Shown here piece after piece: positions 26,620-33,252 of a stretch of DNA of 45,978 bases. Origin of the DNA: Nitrospirillum amazonense (lineage in GTDB: Bacteria > Pseudomonadota > Alphaproteobacteria > Azospirillales > Azospirillaceae); NCBI RefSeq assembly GCF_007828045.1, contig NZ_VITN01000034.1, forward strand, positions 1 through 45,978, given 5' to 3'. Position numbers and translations under genes: made by a program. The notes under the pieces were generated by a model, which saw only the letters and a program-made list of their open reading frames with translations, had not been told where the DNA came from and searched no databases. Positions within the stretch are counted from its first letter, which is position 1, and each line of letters begins with the position of its first letter.

Positions 26620-26635
26620 TACAACCGATTGCAAT
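26620..26635. promoter_or_regulatory. LacI-type operator 2 (symporter side)
   Basis: An exact second copy of TACAACCGATTGCAAT, 155 bases from the first and 82 bases before the symporter start codon at 26717. Two identical sites at this distance, one by each divergent gene, suit a LacI dimer acting on both promoters, or a tetramer forming a loop. The LacI gene at 28287-29384 is the natural candidate. Confidence 0.7.
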
Positions 26636-26716
26636 TTGGTCGCGGCGGCGTCAAGGTGCGCCCAGCCCGGGTTTGGCCCGGGACCGAAAGACAAGCAAAA
26701 TATGAGGGAGGACGGG

Positions 26717-28318
26717 ATGAACGGCGGCAGTCCGCTGGGGTCCTGGGATGTGGCGATCATCCTGGTGTATGTCGTGGTCATCATCGCCATCGGTCTGGCG
26801 GTCAGCCGGCGCCAGCGCACGGCGTCGGACTATTTCCTGGCCCACAAGTCCAAGACCTGGCCCGTCATCGGCCTGGCGCTGCTGGCCTCCAACATCTCCA
26901 GCACCACGCTGATCGGCCTGGCGGGCGCCGCCTACGACCACGGCATCGCCGTCTTCGACTATGAATGGATGGCCGGCATCGTCCTGGTGTTCTTCTGCAT
27001 CTTCCTCTTGCCCTTCCTGCTGAAGACGGGCGTCTACACCACGCCGGAATTCCTGGAACGGCGCTATGACCGGCGCTCGCGCCTGCTGTTCTCTGGCCTG
27101 ACCCTGTTCCTGAACATCGCGGTGGACACGGCCGGCACGCTATACGGCGGGGCGTTGATGTTCCAGCTGGCCTTCCCGGCTGTGCCCATGGGCGTCATCG
27201 TGCTGCTGCTGGCCCTGGGCGCCGGCATCTACACCACGGCCGGCGGCCTGGCGGCGGTCATGGTGACGGAGACCATCCAGGCGGTGCTGTTGCTGACCGC
27301 CGCTGCCGTCATCGCCGTCATGGCCTTCAGCCAGGCTGGCGGCTGGGATGCGGTGATGGCCGCCACCAAGCCTGAGATGTTGAGCCTCATCCGCCCGGCC
27401 GGCGACCCGGTGCTGCCCTGGACAGGCCTGGTTACCGGTGTGCCGCTCATCGGATTTTATTTCTGGTGCACCAACCAGTTCATGGTGCAGCGCGTGCTGT
27501 CGGCCAAGAGCATCGACCATGGCCGCTGGGGCTGCCTGTTCGCCGGCCTCCTGAAACTGCCGGTGCTGTTCCTGATGGTGCTGCCCGGCACCGCCGCCTT
27601 GCTGTTGTTCCCGGGCCTGCCGCGCGGCGACCTGGTATACCCCTCGCTGGTGTTCAAGCTGCTGCCGGCCGGCGTGGTCGGCCTGGTGGTGGCGGGCTTC
27701 CTCGCGGCCATCATGTCGGCCACCGCCTCCACCTTCAATTCCGCCTCCACCCTGGTGACCATGGATTTCGTGCGCCTGCGCTGGCCCCACCTGGGGGAGA
27801 AGCGGCTGGTGACCACCGGGCGCCTGGCCACCCTGGCATTCATGGGGCTGGCTGTGCTGTGGGCGCCGCAGATCGCCCGCTTCGGTTCCTTGTGGCAATA
27901 CCTCCAGGCTATCCTCGCCTACGCCGTGCCCCCGGTGGTGGCCCTGTTCCTGGTGGGGTTGTTCTGGGCGCGCGCCAACGCCACGGGGGCCTTCGCCGCC
28001 TTCGCCGGCGGGCTGGCCCTGGGCCTGGGCCTGTTCGTCTATTGCGTGGTGCTGGGCCATGGCGGCCCGCATTTCCTGCTGATGGCGCCCATGCTGGTGC
28101 TGGCCTCCGCCTTCATCCTGGTGGTGGTCAGCCTGGCGACCGGCGACGGTAAGCCGGGTGCCGGCCAATCGACAGAGGGCGCGGCTCTGGTGTGGACGCC
28201 GGCCGTTTTCCGGGCGGAGACCGCCACCCTGGCGGGGCAGCCGCTGTGGATGAACTATCGCGTGCTGTCGCTGGGCCTGGTGGGCCTCACCGCGATCCTG
28301 GTGTGGTGGTTCCGCTGA
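26717..28318 (+). CDS. Sodium:solute symporter (SSS family), probable sucrose or sugar importer
   Basis: A 533-residue inner-membrane protein with about 13-14 hydrophobic helices, a LeuT-fold SSS/SGLT member that couples solute entry to sodium. Family signs include SDYFLAHKSKTWPVIGLALLAS, LAGAAYDHGIAVFDYEW and GFLAAIMSATASTFNSASTLVTMD (the sodium-site helix with S/T residues). Start ATG 26717 follows a strong GGGAGGACGG ribosome-binding sequence; ATG 26702 is in frame but too close to it. It is transcribed divergently from the receptor. In Xanthomonas sux loci this position is held by an MFS transporter (SuxC), so the symporter would be a replacement. The last 32 bases overlap the 3' end of the convergent LacI gene. 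Confidence 0.9.
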   Translation: MNGGSPLGSWDVAIILVYVVVIIAIGLAVSRRQRTASDYFLAHKSKTWPVIGLALLASNISSTTLIGLAGAAYDHGIAVFDYEWMAGIVLVFFCIFLLPFLLKTGVYTTPEFLERRYDRRSRLLFSGLTLFLNIAVDTAGTLYGGALMFQLAFPAVPMGVIVLLLALGAGIYTTAGGLAAVMVTETIQAVLLLTAAAVIAVMAFSQAGGWDAVMAATKPEMLSLIRPAGDPVLPWTGLVTGVPLIGFYFWCTNQFMVQRVLSAKSIDHGRWGCLFAGLLKLPVLFLMVLPGTAALLLFPGLPRGDLVYPSLVFKLLPAGVVGLVVAGFLAAIMSATASTFNSASTLVTMDFVRLRWPHLGEKRLVTTGRLATLAFMGLAVLWAPQIARFGSLWQYLQAILAYAVPPVVALFLVGLFWARANATGAFAAFAGGLALGLGLFVYCVVLGHGGPHFLLMAPMLVLASAFILVVVSLATGDGKPGAGQSTEGAALVWTPAVFRAETATLAGQPLWMNYRVLSLGLVGLTAILVWWFR

Positions 28319-29384
28319 GGGCGGCCCCGCTGCTGGCCCGCACCACCAGCTCGGTCGGCAGCATGACCGAGCGGGCGGTGCGGCCGGCGATTTGGGCGAA
28401 CAGCAGGTCCACCAGCAAGCGGCCGCCGGTGGCGGTATCCTGGCGCACGGTGGTCAGGGCCGGATTGTAGAAGGCGGCCATCTGGATGTCGTCATAGCCG
28501 ACCACGGCCACGTCCTCGGGCACCTTCAGGCCCTGGTCCTGCAGGGCGCGGATGGCGCTGATGGCGATGACGTCGGAACAGGCGAACACCGCGTCGAAGG
28601 ACGCGCCGCCGCAGATCAGGCTGCGCATCGCCGTCAGCGCCGCGGCACTGGCGAAGCGCGTGGGCACGTCCAGTGCCGGATCGGGTTCGATGCCGGCGGC
28701 GGCCAAGGCCGCGACATACCCCTCATGGCGCAGGCGGATTTCCGGCACCGTCCGCTGACCCAAGAACACGATGCGCCGCCGTTCCTGGGCGATCAGGTGG
28801 GCCACGGCACGCTCCGCCCCCGCCCGGTTATCGGATCCGACGGTCACATAATGCTGCTCGGGCAGCTGGGCGCCCCAGACCACCAGCGGCATGCCGCGGG
28901 CGGCCAGCCGCTCCAGCCCCAGGTGGGCGGTGCTCTGGCCAATGGCGATCAGCCCGTCCACCCGCCCCGTGTCGACCAGGTCGGCCATGCCGTCCGTCCG
29001 TCCGGGACCGATCTTGGACAGCAGAAGATCATAGCCGTGGTCGGCAACGGCGTCGGCGATATGGCCCAGCAATTCCAGGAAGAATGGATCGGAAATGGGC
29101 TGGTCATGTTCGTGCAGCAGGGGGATGACCACGGCGATGGTGTGCGTGTGCCCCTTGCGCAAACCCTGCGCCCGCGTATCGACCCGGTAGGAGTGGGACT
29201 CCACCAGGGCCTGGATACGGGCCCGCGTCTCCTCATTCACCAGCGGGCTGCCGGACAGGGCGCGTGATACGGTCGATTTGGAAACACCGGCCATGCGCGC
29301 GATGTCGTCCATCTTGACCGCGCCCATCTTGGCCCTGGCCTGGCCTTCCTGCGTCGCGGCCGTTGCCGCCGGCTTATCAGCCAT
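28287..29384 (-). CDS. LacI-family transcriptional regulator of the sucrose locus
   Basis: A 365-residue regulator. After a 20-residue extension, the helix-turn-helix and hinge lie at residues 25-75 (MDDIARMAGVSKSTVSRALS, then ALVESHSYRVD). The periplasmic-binding-protein-like effector domain follows, with AVVIPLLHEHDQPISDPFF, VDGLIAIGQS and DVAVVGYDDIQMAAFYNPALTTVRQD, typical LacI positions. ATG 29384 has AGGATCGGG upstream. The two conserved operators at 26465 and 26620 have the form this family binds, so it probably represses the receptor and symporter until a sugar (sucrose or a product) is present. It is preceded by ROK copy B, 60 bases away on the same strand. Confidence 0.92.
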   Translation of the reverse strand: MADKPAATAATQEGQARAKMGAVKMDDIARMAGVSKSTVSRALSGSPLVNEETRARIQALVESHSYRVDTRAQGLRKGHTHTIAVVIPLLHEHDQPISDPFFLELLGHIADAVADHGYDLLLSKIGPGRTDGMADLVDTGRVDGLIAIGQSTAHLGLERLAARGMPLVVWGAQLPEQHYVTVGSDNRAGAERAVAHLIAQERRRIVFLGQRTVPEIRLRHEGYVAALAAAGIEPDPALDVPTRFASAAALTAMRSLICGGASFDAVFACSDVIAISAIRALQDQGLKVPEDVAVVGYDDIQMAAFYNPALTTVRQDTATGGRLLVDLLFAQIAGRTARSVMLPTELVVRASSGAALSGTTTPGSR

Positions 29385-29444
29385 GTCCCGATCCTGACAG
29401 TTCAACCAGCGGACCATACAACAGCGGGTCTGGATTGCCGACGG

Positions 29445-30365
29445 TCACGGCGCGTCCCACCCCAGGGCCAGGGCGCCGGCCAGGCCCGCCTCCGCCCCCA
29501 GGCCGGGCGGCACGATGAAGCCGGCCAAGCCTTCGGTCAGGGCGGGGTGGTCGATGTAGCCGCCGATGTGGCGTTGGGCATGGTGGCGGACGCGGTCCAA
29601 CAGGCCGGGCCGTCCGCCCACGCCGCCGCCGATGACGATGCGCTGGGGCGACAGGGCGAACAGCAGGTTGGCCGCCATCTGGCCCAGATAGTCGCCCACC
29701 AGGTCCCAGACGGGATGGTCGTCGGCCAGCTCCGTGGCCGGCCGGCCCACGCGCGCCTCGATGGCCGGGCCGCAGGCGAGACCCTCCAGGCAATCGCCGT
29801 GATAGGGGCAATGGCCGCCGTAAGCGTCGCGGGCCGGGTCGCGGCGCACCAGCAGATGGCCGCCCTCGGGATGCACCAGGCCGTGCTGCGGCCGGCCACC
29901 CACCACCACGCCCACCCCGATGCCGGTGCCCACGGTCACGTAGACATGGCTGTCCAGGCCCTGCGCCGCGCCCCAGCGGCCCTCGCCCACGGCGGCGCCG
30001 TTGACGTCGGTGTCGATCGCGACGGGGACGCCCCCCTCCTTCAAGTGTCCAAGCGCGTTCGCCAGGTGGTCGCGCACCGGCGCGCCGCTCCAGCCCGGCT
30101 TGGGCGTACGGGTGATGCTGCCGTATTCCGGGCGGTGGGGATCCAGTTGCAGGGGCCCGAAGCTGGCGACCCCCACGGCGTCCAGGCCGCCCATGCGCCC
30201 GCCCAGCGCGCGCAGCGTTTCGACGCAGCGTGTCAGCGTTTCCTCCGGCGTGGTGGTCGGGATGCGAACGGTTTCGATGGATTGGGGCCGGGCGGTGCCG
30301 TCCATGACGGCCGCGCCCACGACGGCCTTGGTGCCGCCCAGTTCCACCGCGCCAATGCGCCTCAT
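29445..30365 (-). CDS. ROK-family fructokinase-type sugar kinase, copy B
   Basis: A 306-residue near-copy of the ROK kinase at 20978-21913. All motifs are intact: GAVELGGTKAVV for ATP, the HCPYHGDCLEG zinc cluster and VIGGGVGG. It differs by Arg for Lys at residue 2, Glu for Asp in AT-E-LADD, and a shorter end (GWDAP instead of GWDAAGPAPS). ATG 30365 matches the start of copy A. It lies upstream of the LacI gene with a 60-base gap, probably in one transcript, so its expression may track the regulator rather than amylosucrase. Having a second kinase under different control could supply activity before induction, or it may be a recent redundant duplicate. Confidence 0.93.
   Translation of the reverse strand: MRRIGAVELGGTKAVVGAAVMDGTARPQSIETVRIPTTTPEETLTRCVETLRALGGRMGGLDAVGVASFGPLQLDPHRPEYGSITRTPKPGWSGAPVRDHLANALGHLKEGGVPVAIDTDVNGAAVGEGRWGAAQGLDSHVYVTVGTGIGVGVVVGGRPQHGLVHPEGGHLLVRRDPARDAYGGHCPYHGDCLEGLACGPAIEARVGRPATELADDHPVWDLVGDYLGQMAANLLFALSPQRIVIGGGVGGRPGLLDRVRHHAQRHIGGYIDHPALTEGLAGFIVPPGLGAEAGLAGALALGWDAP
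29451..30365. repeat. 915-base direct repeat, copy B
   Basis: Counterpart of 20999-21913, gap-free, about 11 differences seen by eye. Several of the differences (for example at 29699-29760, 29840-29870, 30231-30240) are spread evenly, as expected from divergence after one duplication event rather than from a mosaic. Confidence 0.95.
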
Positions 30366-30446
30366 GCCCTGCCTCCCCGCGTTTGAGGCGGGCATCCTGC
30401 CAAGGGCGGGGCCGTCTGACAACGATGGCGGTTGCCGGCCTCGTGG

Positions 30447-30887
30447 TTAGGCGGCCAGCAATTGCTGGATTTCCGGCACCGGCAGGTTGGTCAGGTCCTT
30501 GGCCACCTCAGCCACGAGGACCTCACGGGTCGCCGGGGTCAGATGCTTGCGCAGGATACCCAGGGCGCGCGGCGGGGCGGCCAGCACCATGCGGCCGACC
30601 GTGCCGGCCTGCACCATGGCATCCAGATGCTGGGCCACGTGGGCCAGGAATTCCGCCTCCGCCTGTTCCTGCCAGTCGGTTTCCTCGGTGGCGCTGCGCA
30701 CGGTGCCCATGCCGAAGCGCCCAGGCCGGTCGGTGCCCAACTCGCGGGTGGGGGTGGTCGGCCGCGTCTCCGTGTGCTGGACGGTCAGGTTCAGGGCTTG
30801 GGCGTCGCCATCGTTGCGCAGGACCAGCATCTTCGCGCCGTCGCATGTCACGATCCAGCTGTGCCGGACAATCACAATACCATCCAT
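30447..30887 (-). CDS. Host attachment protein-like (RF1-domain family) protein
   Basis: A 146-residue cytosolic protein beginning with the family-typical IVRHSWIVTCDGAKMLVLRNDGD, a strand-loop pattern of the host attachment protein family (PF10116, related to archaeal release-factor-1-like domains). The middle contains the less conserved GRFGMGTVRSATEETDWQEQAE, and the C-terminal half has HLDAMVQAGTVGRMVLAAPPRALGILRKHL, the usual second conserved block. Original family evidence came from plant-associated bacteria, but the biochemical role is unknown. ATG 30887 follows AAGGATAAGAG. It appears to stand alone, upstream of ROK copy B by 81 bases on the same strand. Confidence 0.8.
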   Translation of the reverse strand: MDGIVIVRHSWIVTCDGAKMLVLRNDGDAQALNLTVQHTETRPTTPTRELGTDRPGRFGMGTVRSATEETDWQEQAEAEFLAHVAQHLDAMVQAGTVGRMVLAAPPRALGILRKHLTPATREVLVAEVAKDLTNLPVPEIQQLLAA

Positions 30888-31058
30888 GACTCTTATCCTT
30901 CCAGTCGGTGCTCCGCTACCCGGGCTTACGGGCGACGCCTTCAGGCAACGACGGACCATGGGAAAGGTTCCTCAAGGTCCGGGATTCCGCTTGTCTCCGC
31001 ACCCGTCCCCACGCCAGTCTTAGGCGGGAGAGCCCGCCCAAGCCTTGAGAGGGGGACC

Positions 31059-31178
31059 ATGATCGTCGCGTCCAACGACCGCTGCCTTCTGTTCCCACCG
31101 GGCGGGGACGGCTTGGGTGGGAATGGTGCAGTCCCGGCCTGTATAGATCGTTGCTTTACCGGAATGGATGGTCGCTGA
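31059..31178 (+). CDS. 39-codon ORF coupled to chorismate mutase
   Basis: ATG 31059 follows a strong GAGAGGGGGACC ribosome-binding region and the frame ends at TGA 31176-31178, sharing one base with the chorismate mutase ATG (TGATG). The product would be 39 residues with three cysteines and two arginine-rich ends (RCLLFPPGGDG, CIDRCFTGMDGR). It resembles nothing known. A stop/start overlap like this usually means translational coupling, so this may be a leader peptide. A GC hairpin, GGCGGG-agag-CCCGCC (31023-31038), lies upstream of its ribosome-binding site. It could be a chance frame; the well-formed ribosome-binding site and the overlap are the arguments for it. Confidence 0.42.
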   Translation: MIVASNDRCLLFPPGGDGLGGNGAVPACIDRCFTGMDGR

Positions 31179-31762
31179 TGGTTCGCTGGCGTCTCTTGGC
31201 CCGTGTCGCCCTGGGTATGGCTGTTATCGGCATGGCTTCCCCGGGTAGGGCCGCGCCGCCGGCGGACACGGCTGACAGCCTGCGGGCCGTGGTCGAGGCT
31301 TCGGCCGATCGTCTGGCATTGGCCCATCAGGTGGCATTGTCGAAGTGGGACAGTGGTGCCGCGGTGGAGGATGGCGGACGCGAGGCGGTGGTGATCATGA
31401 GCGCCGTTTCCCAGGGCGAAGGCCAGGGGCTGGAGCGCATCTGGGTGGCCAGTGTCTTCCGTGCGCAGATCGAGGCCAACAAGCTGGTGCAATACGGCTT
31501 GATCGCGGACTGGGCGCGGAGCGGGTCGGCGCCGGACCATGCGCCCATCGACCTGGTGCGTGATGTGCGTCCGCAATTGGACACGGCGCAGAAGGCGCTG
31601 ATGGCTGCCCTGCCGGGCGTGGCCCCTTTGCGCGCACGGAAAACCTGCCGGGCGGAGGTGGCGGCGGCGGTGAACGATTATCTCTATCGTCGCCAACTGC
31701 CGGCGGGCACGCTGGATGCCATCGCGCTGGACCGCGCCATGGCCGGGGTGTGCGGCGGCTAG
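31178..31762 (+). CDS. Exported chorismate mutase (AroQ-gamma type)
   Basis: A 194-residue protein with a signal peptide (VALGMAVIGMASPGRA, cleavage near residue 25), so it is periplasmic. The helical AroQ-gamma pattern follows: SLRAVVEASADRLALAHQVALSKWDSGAAVED, then QIEANKLVQYGLIADW, the family's active-site helix with ExNK. The conserved Cys pair near the end (TCRAEV and VCGG) would form a disulfide. The function is chorismate to prephenate, but secreted chorismate mutases have no agreed role outside the cytosol. ATG 31178 overlaps the stop of the small ORF upstream; other starts in the frame are TTG or out of frame. Confidence 0.85.
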   Translation: MVRWRLLARVALGMAVIGMASPGRAAPPADTADSLRAVVEASADRLALAHQVALSKWDSGAAVEDGGREAVVIMSAVSQGEGQGLERIWVASVFRAQIEANKLVQYGLIADWARSGSAPDHAPIDLVRDVRPQLDTAQKALMAALPGVAPLRARKTCRAEVAAAVNDYLYRRQLPAGTLDAIALDRAMAGVCGG

Positions 31763-31886
31763 CCCTGCGCGTGAGGCGCAGGTGGGGTTCGCGCCCGGGG
31801 GGATGCGGGCGGAACCGGTCTTGCGACAGAATGATTGCCTTATCAAGCCCGGCGCCCTGCCGCGGCCCCTATGAAAGCGCATCCCC

Positions 31887-32465
31887 ATGAAAGACCGCAT
31901 TCGCGTTCGTGAGGACCGTCTCCTGTCCAAGGGCTGGTCCGAACTGCGCAGCGTTACCTTTGACTATCACCGGCGCGACGGTGACTGGCAGACCATGACG
32001 CGCGAGGTCTATGACCGGGGACACGGCGCCGTCATCCTGCCCTATGACCCGGTGCGCGGCACCGTGCTGCTGATCCGCCAGTTCCGCTATGCCGCCTACG
32101 TCGCCGGCTACACGACCCCCATGATCGAGGCGGTGGCCGGCTTGCTGGACGACACCTCGCCCGAGGAAACCATCCGCCGTGAGGCGGAGGAAGAGGCCGG
32201 CTGCCGCATCGGTGAGGCGCGCAAGGTGTTCGAGTCCTTCATGAGCCCCGGCTCGGTCACCGAACGCCTGACCTTCTTCGTCGCCCCCTACAGCGCCGCC
32301 GACCGTGTCGGCGCCGGCGGCGGCCTGGTGGCGGAAGGCGAGGACATTGAGGTGCTGGAGCCCACCCTGGATGAGGCGTTGGCCATGGTGGCCGACGGCC
32401 GCATCGTGGACGCCAAGACCATCATGCTGCTGCAGTACGCCAAACTGAACGGGCTGGTGGGGTAA
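31887..32465 (+). CDS. nudK: Nudix hydrolase, NudK-type GDP-mannose/ADP-ribose pyrophosphatase
   Basis: A 192-residue cytosolic enzyme. The Nudix box starts at G85 (GLLDDTSPEETIRREAEEEAG), in the NudK form with GLLD-x2-x-PE rather than the general G-x5-E. The downstream blocks FESFMSPGSVTERLTFFVA, GGGLVAEGEDIEVLE and KTIMLLQY agree with E. coli NudK over the whole chain, so GDP-mannose is the likely substrate, with ADP-ribose possible. ATG 31887 is preceded by a weak AAGCGCATCCCC region but begins the conserved N-terminus. It lies 124 bases after chorismate mutase; no functional link is evident. Confidence 0.88.
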   Translation: MKDRIRVREDRLLSKGWSELRSVTFDYHRRDGDWQTMTREVYDRGHGAVILPYDPVRGTVLLIRQFRYAAYVAGYTTPMIEAVAGLLDDTSPEETIRREAEEEAGCRIGEARKVFESFMSPGSVTERLTFFVAPYSAADRVGAGGGLVAEGEDIEVLEPTLDEALAMVADGRIVDAKTIMLLQYAKLNGLVG

Positions 32466-32479
32466 GGCGGGATGCCTGG

Positions 32480-32816
32480 TCAGACCTGCCGGACCGGGCC
32501 GCCATATTGCGCCACGATCAGAATACGGTCGAAGGGATCCCGGTGCAGGGCGGGTAGGGTCTGGACAGCCAGCGCATGATTGCCGGTGATGGGCAACGCC
32601 TCGTAGCCGTTGTCCAAGAGCCCGTGCCGCAGCAGGCGCGGATCAACCTGGAAATCTGCGCCCCAGGCTCCGCTTGATCGCCACCTCCCATAGGTTGGCG
32701 ACACTGAACAGGCAGTCCTGGCTCAGATCCTCCAGCAGGATGCGGACATCCGCCGACAAACGATGTGGTTCACTGGCCGCCCACAGAAGAAGATGGGTGT
32801 CGAGCAGCAGTTTCAC
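32480..32816 (-). pseudogene. VapC-type PIN-domain toxin, frameshifted
   Basis: The first part, from GTG 32816, reads KLLLDTHLLLWAASEPHRLS (PIN start with the first catalytic Asp), then VANLWEVAIKRSLGRR, and runs to a premature TGA at 32643-32645. The rest of the PIN domain continues in another frame: DFQVDPRLLRHGLLDNGYEALPITGNHALAVQTL, then LHRDPFDRILIVAQ with the last acidic residues, stopping at 32480. The break is at about 32657, where one base is extra (or two are missing). GTG 32816 overlaps the antitoxin stop (GTGA), a usual toxin-antitoxin arrangement. The toxin is therefore probably inactive, unless the shift is a sequencing error. Confidence 0.82.
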
Positions 32817-33061
32817 GGCGTGTCGTCGGCGAAAAGATCAGCGATATCGCCACTGCCCATTCGGTCGAAGTCGTTCGGAATTTGGAATTGTCCCGCGAGG
32901 AAGCCCAGGCGGCGGGGCTGGCGAGATTCCGTCTCCCCCAGCGCAACCACCTTCACCAGGGGTTTGCCGGCTTTGGCGATAATGAACGTTTCCCCTTGGG
33001 CGGCGCGGTCGACCAAGCGGGACAGATGGGCTTTGGCTTCGTGGATATTGACTGTCCGCAT
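32813..33061 (-). CDS. VapB/Phd-YefM family antitoxin
   Basis: An 82-residue antitoxin. MRTVNIHEAKAHLSRLVDRAAQGETFIIAKAGKPLVKV matches the Phd/YefM DNA-binding and dimerisation fold over its full length, and the acidic C-terminus (DFDRMGSGDIADLFADD) is the toxin-binding tail. It represses its own promoter and blocks the PIN RNase toxin encoded next. The gene is intact while the toxin gene is frameshifted. A 22-base palindrome lies 125 bases upstream and a 9-bp hairpin about 90 bases upstream; either may serve as its operator, although antitoxin sites are usually closer. Confidence 0.88.
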   Translation of the reverse strand: MRTVNIHEAKAHLSRLVDRAAQGETFIIAKAGKPLVKVVALGETESRQPRRLGFLAGQFQIPNDFDRMGSGDIADLFADDTP

Positions 33062-33151
33062 GGTAAAGCTCCGGGCTATGGACCATAGCGGGCCGCGCTT
33101 AATCGAAACCTCAGCCGGTTATAGCTCAGTCTATCCGCGAGCCGATTCACG

Positions 33152-33175
33152 CCTGAAGGCGATTCGGCCTTCAGG
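33152..33175. repeat. Perfect 9-bp stem hairpin upstream of vapB
   Basis: CCTGAAGGC (33152-33160) and GCCTTCAGG (33167-33175) with a 6-base loop. It has no T run on either strand and lies in the 190-base gap between the antitoxin and the beta-lactamase-like gene. It may be a mobile-element footprint or regulatory stem. Confidence 0.5.
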
Positions 33176-33185
33176 TGACCCGCTC

Positions 33186-33207
33186 TAAACTAAGTCGACT
33201 TAGTTTA
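33186..33207. promoter_or_regulatory. Perfect 22-bp palindrome
   Basis: A perfect palindrome with half-site TAAACTAAGTC centred between 33196 and 33197 (core ACTAAGTCGACTTAGT). Half of it is A/T in a GC-rich surrounding, which is uncommon by chance. Its form resembles a dimeric operator (TetR/MarR style) or a recombination site. The nearest genes are vapB (reading away, 125 bases) and the beta-lactamase-like gene (ending 46 bases away). No matching regulator stands out. Confidence 0.6.
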
Positions 33208-33252
33208 ACTCAGTGCCCGTCCCGGCTTCAACCGCAGCTGGTGGGATGGTCG

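Noticed and set aside
33119-33180. tRNA-like start GGTTATAGCTCAGT followed by a hairpin upstream of vapB
   Set aside because: Only the D-arm-like start fits; no TTCGA-type T-arm, no acceptor-stem pairing and no anticodon arm of correct spacing.
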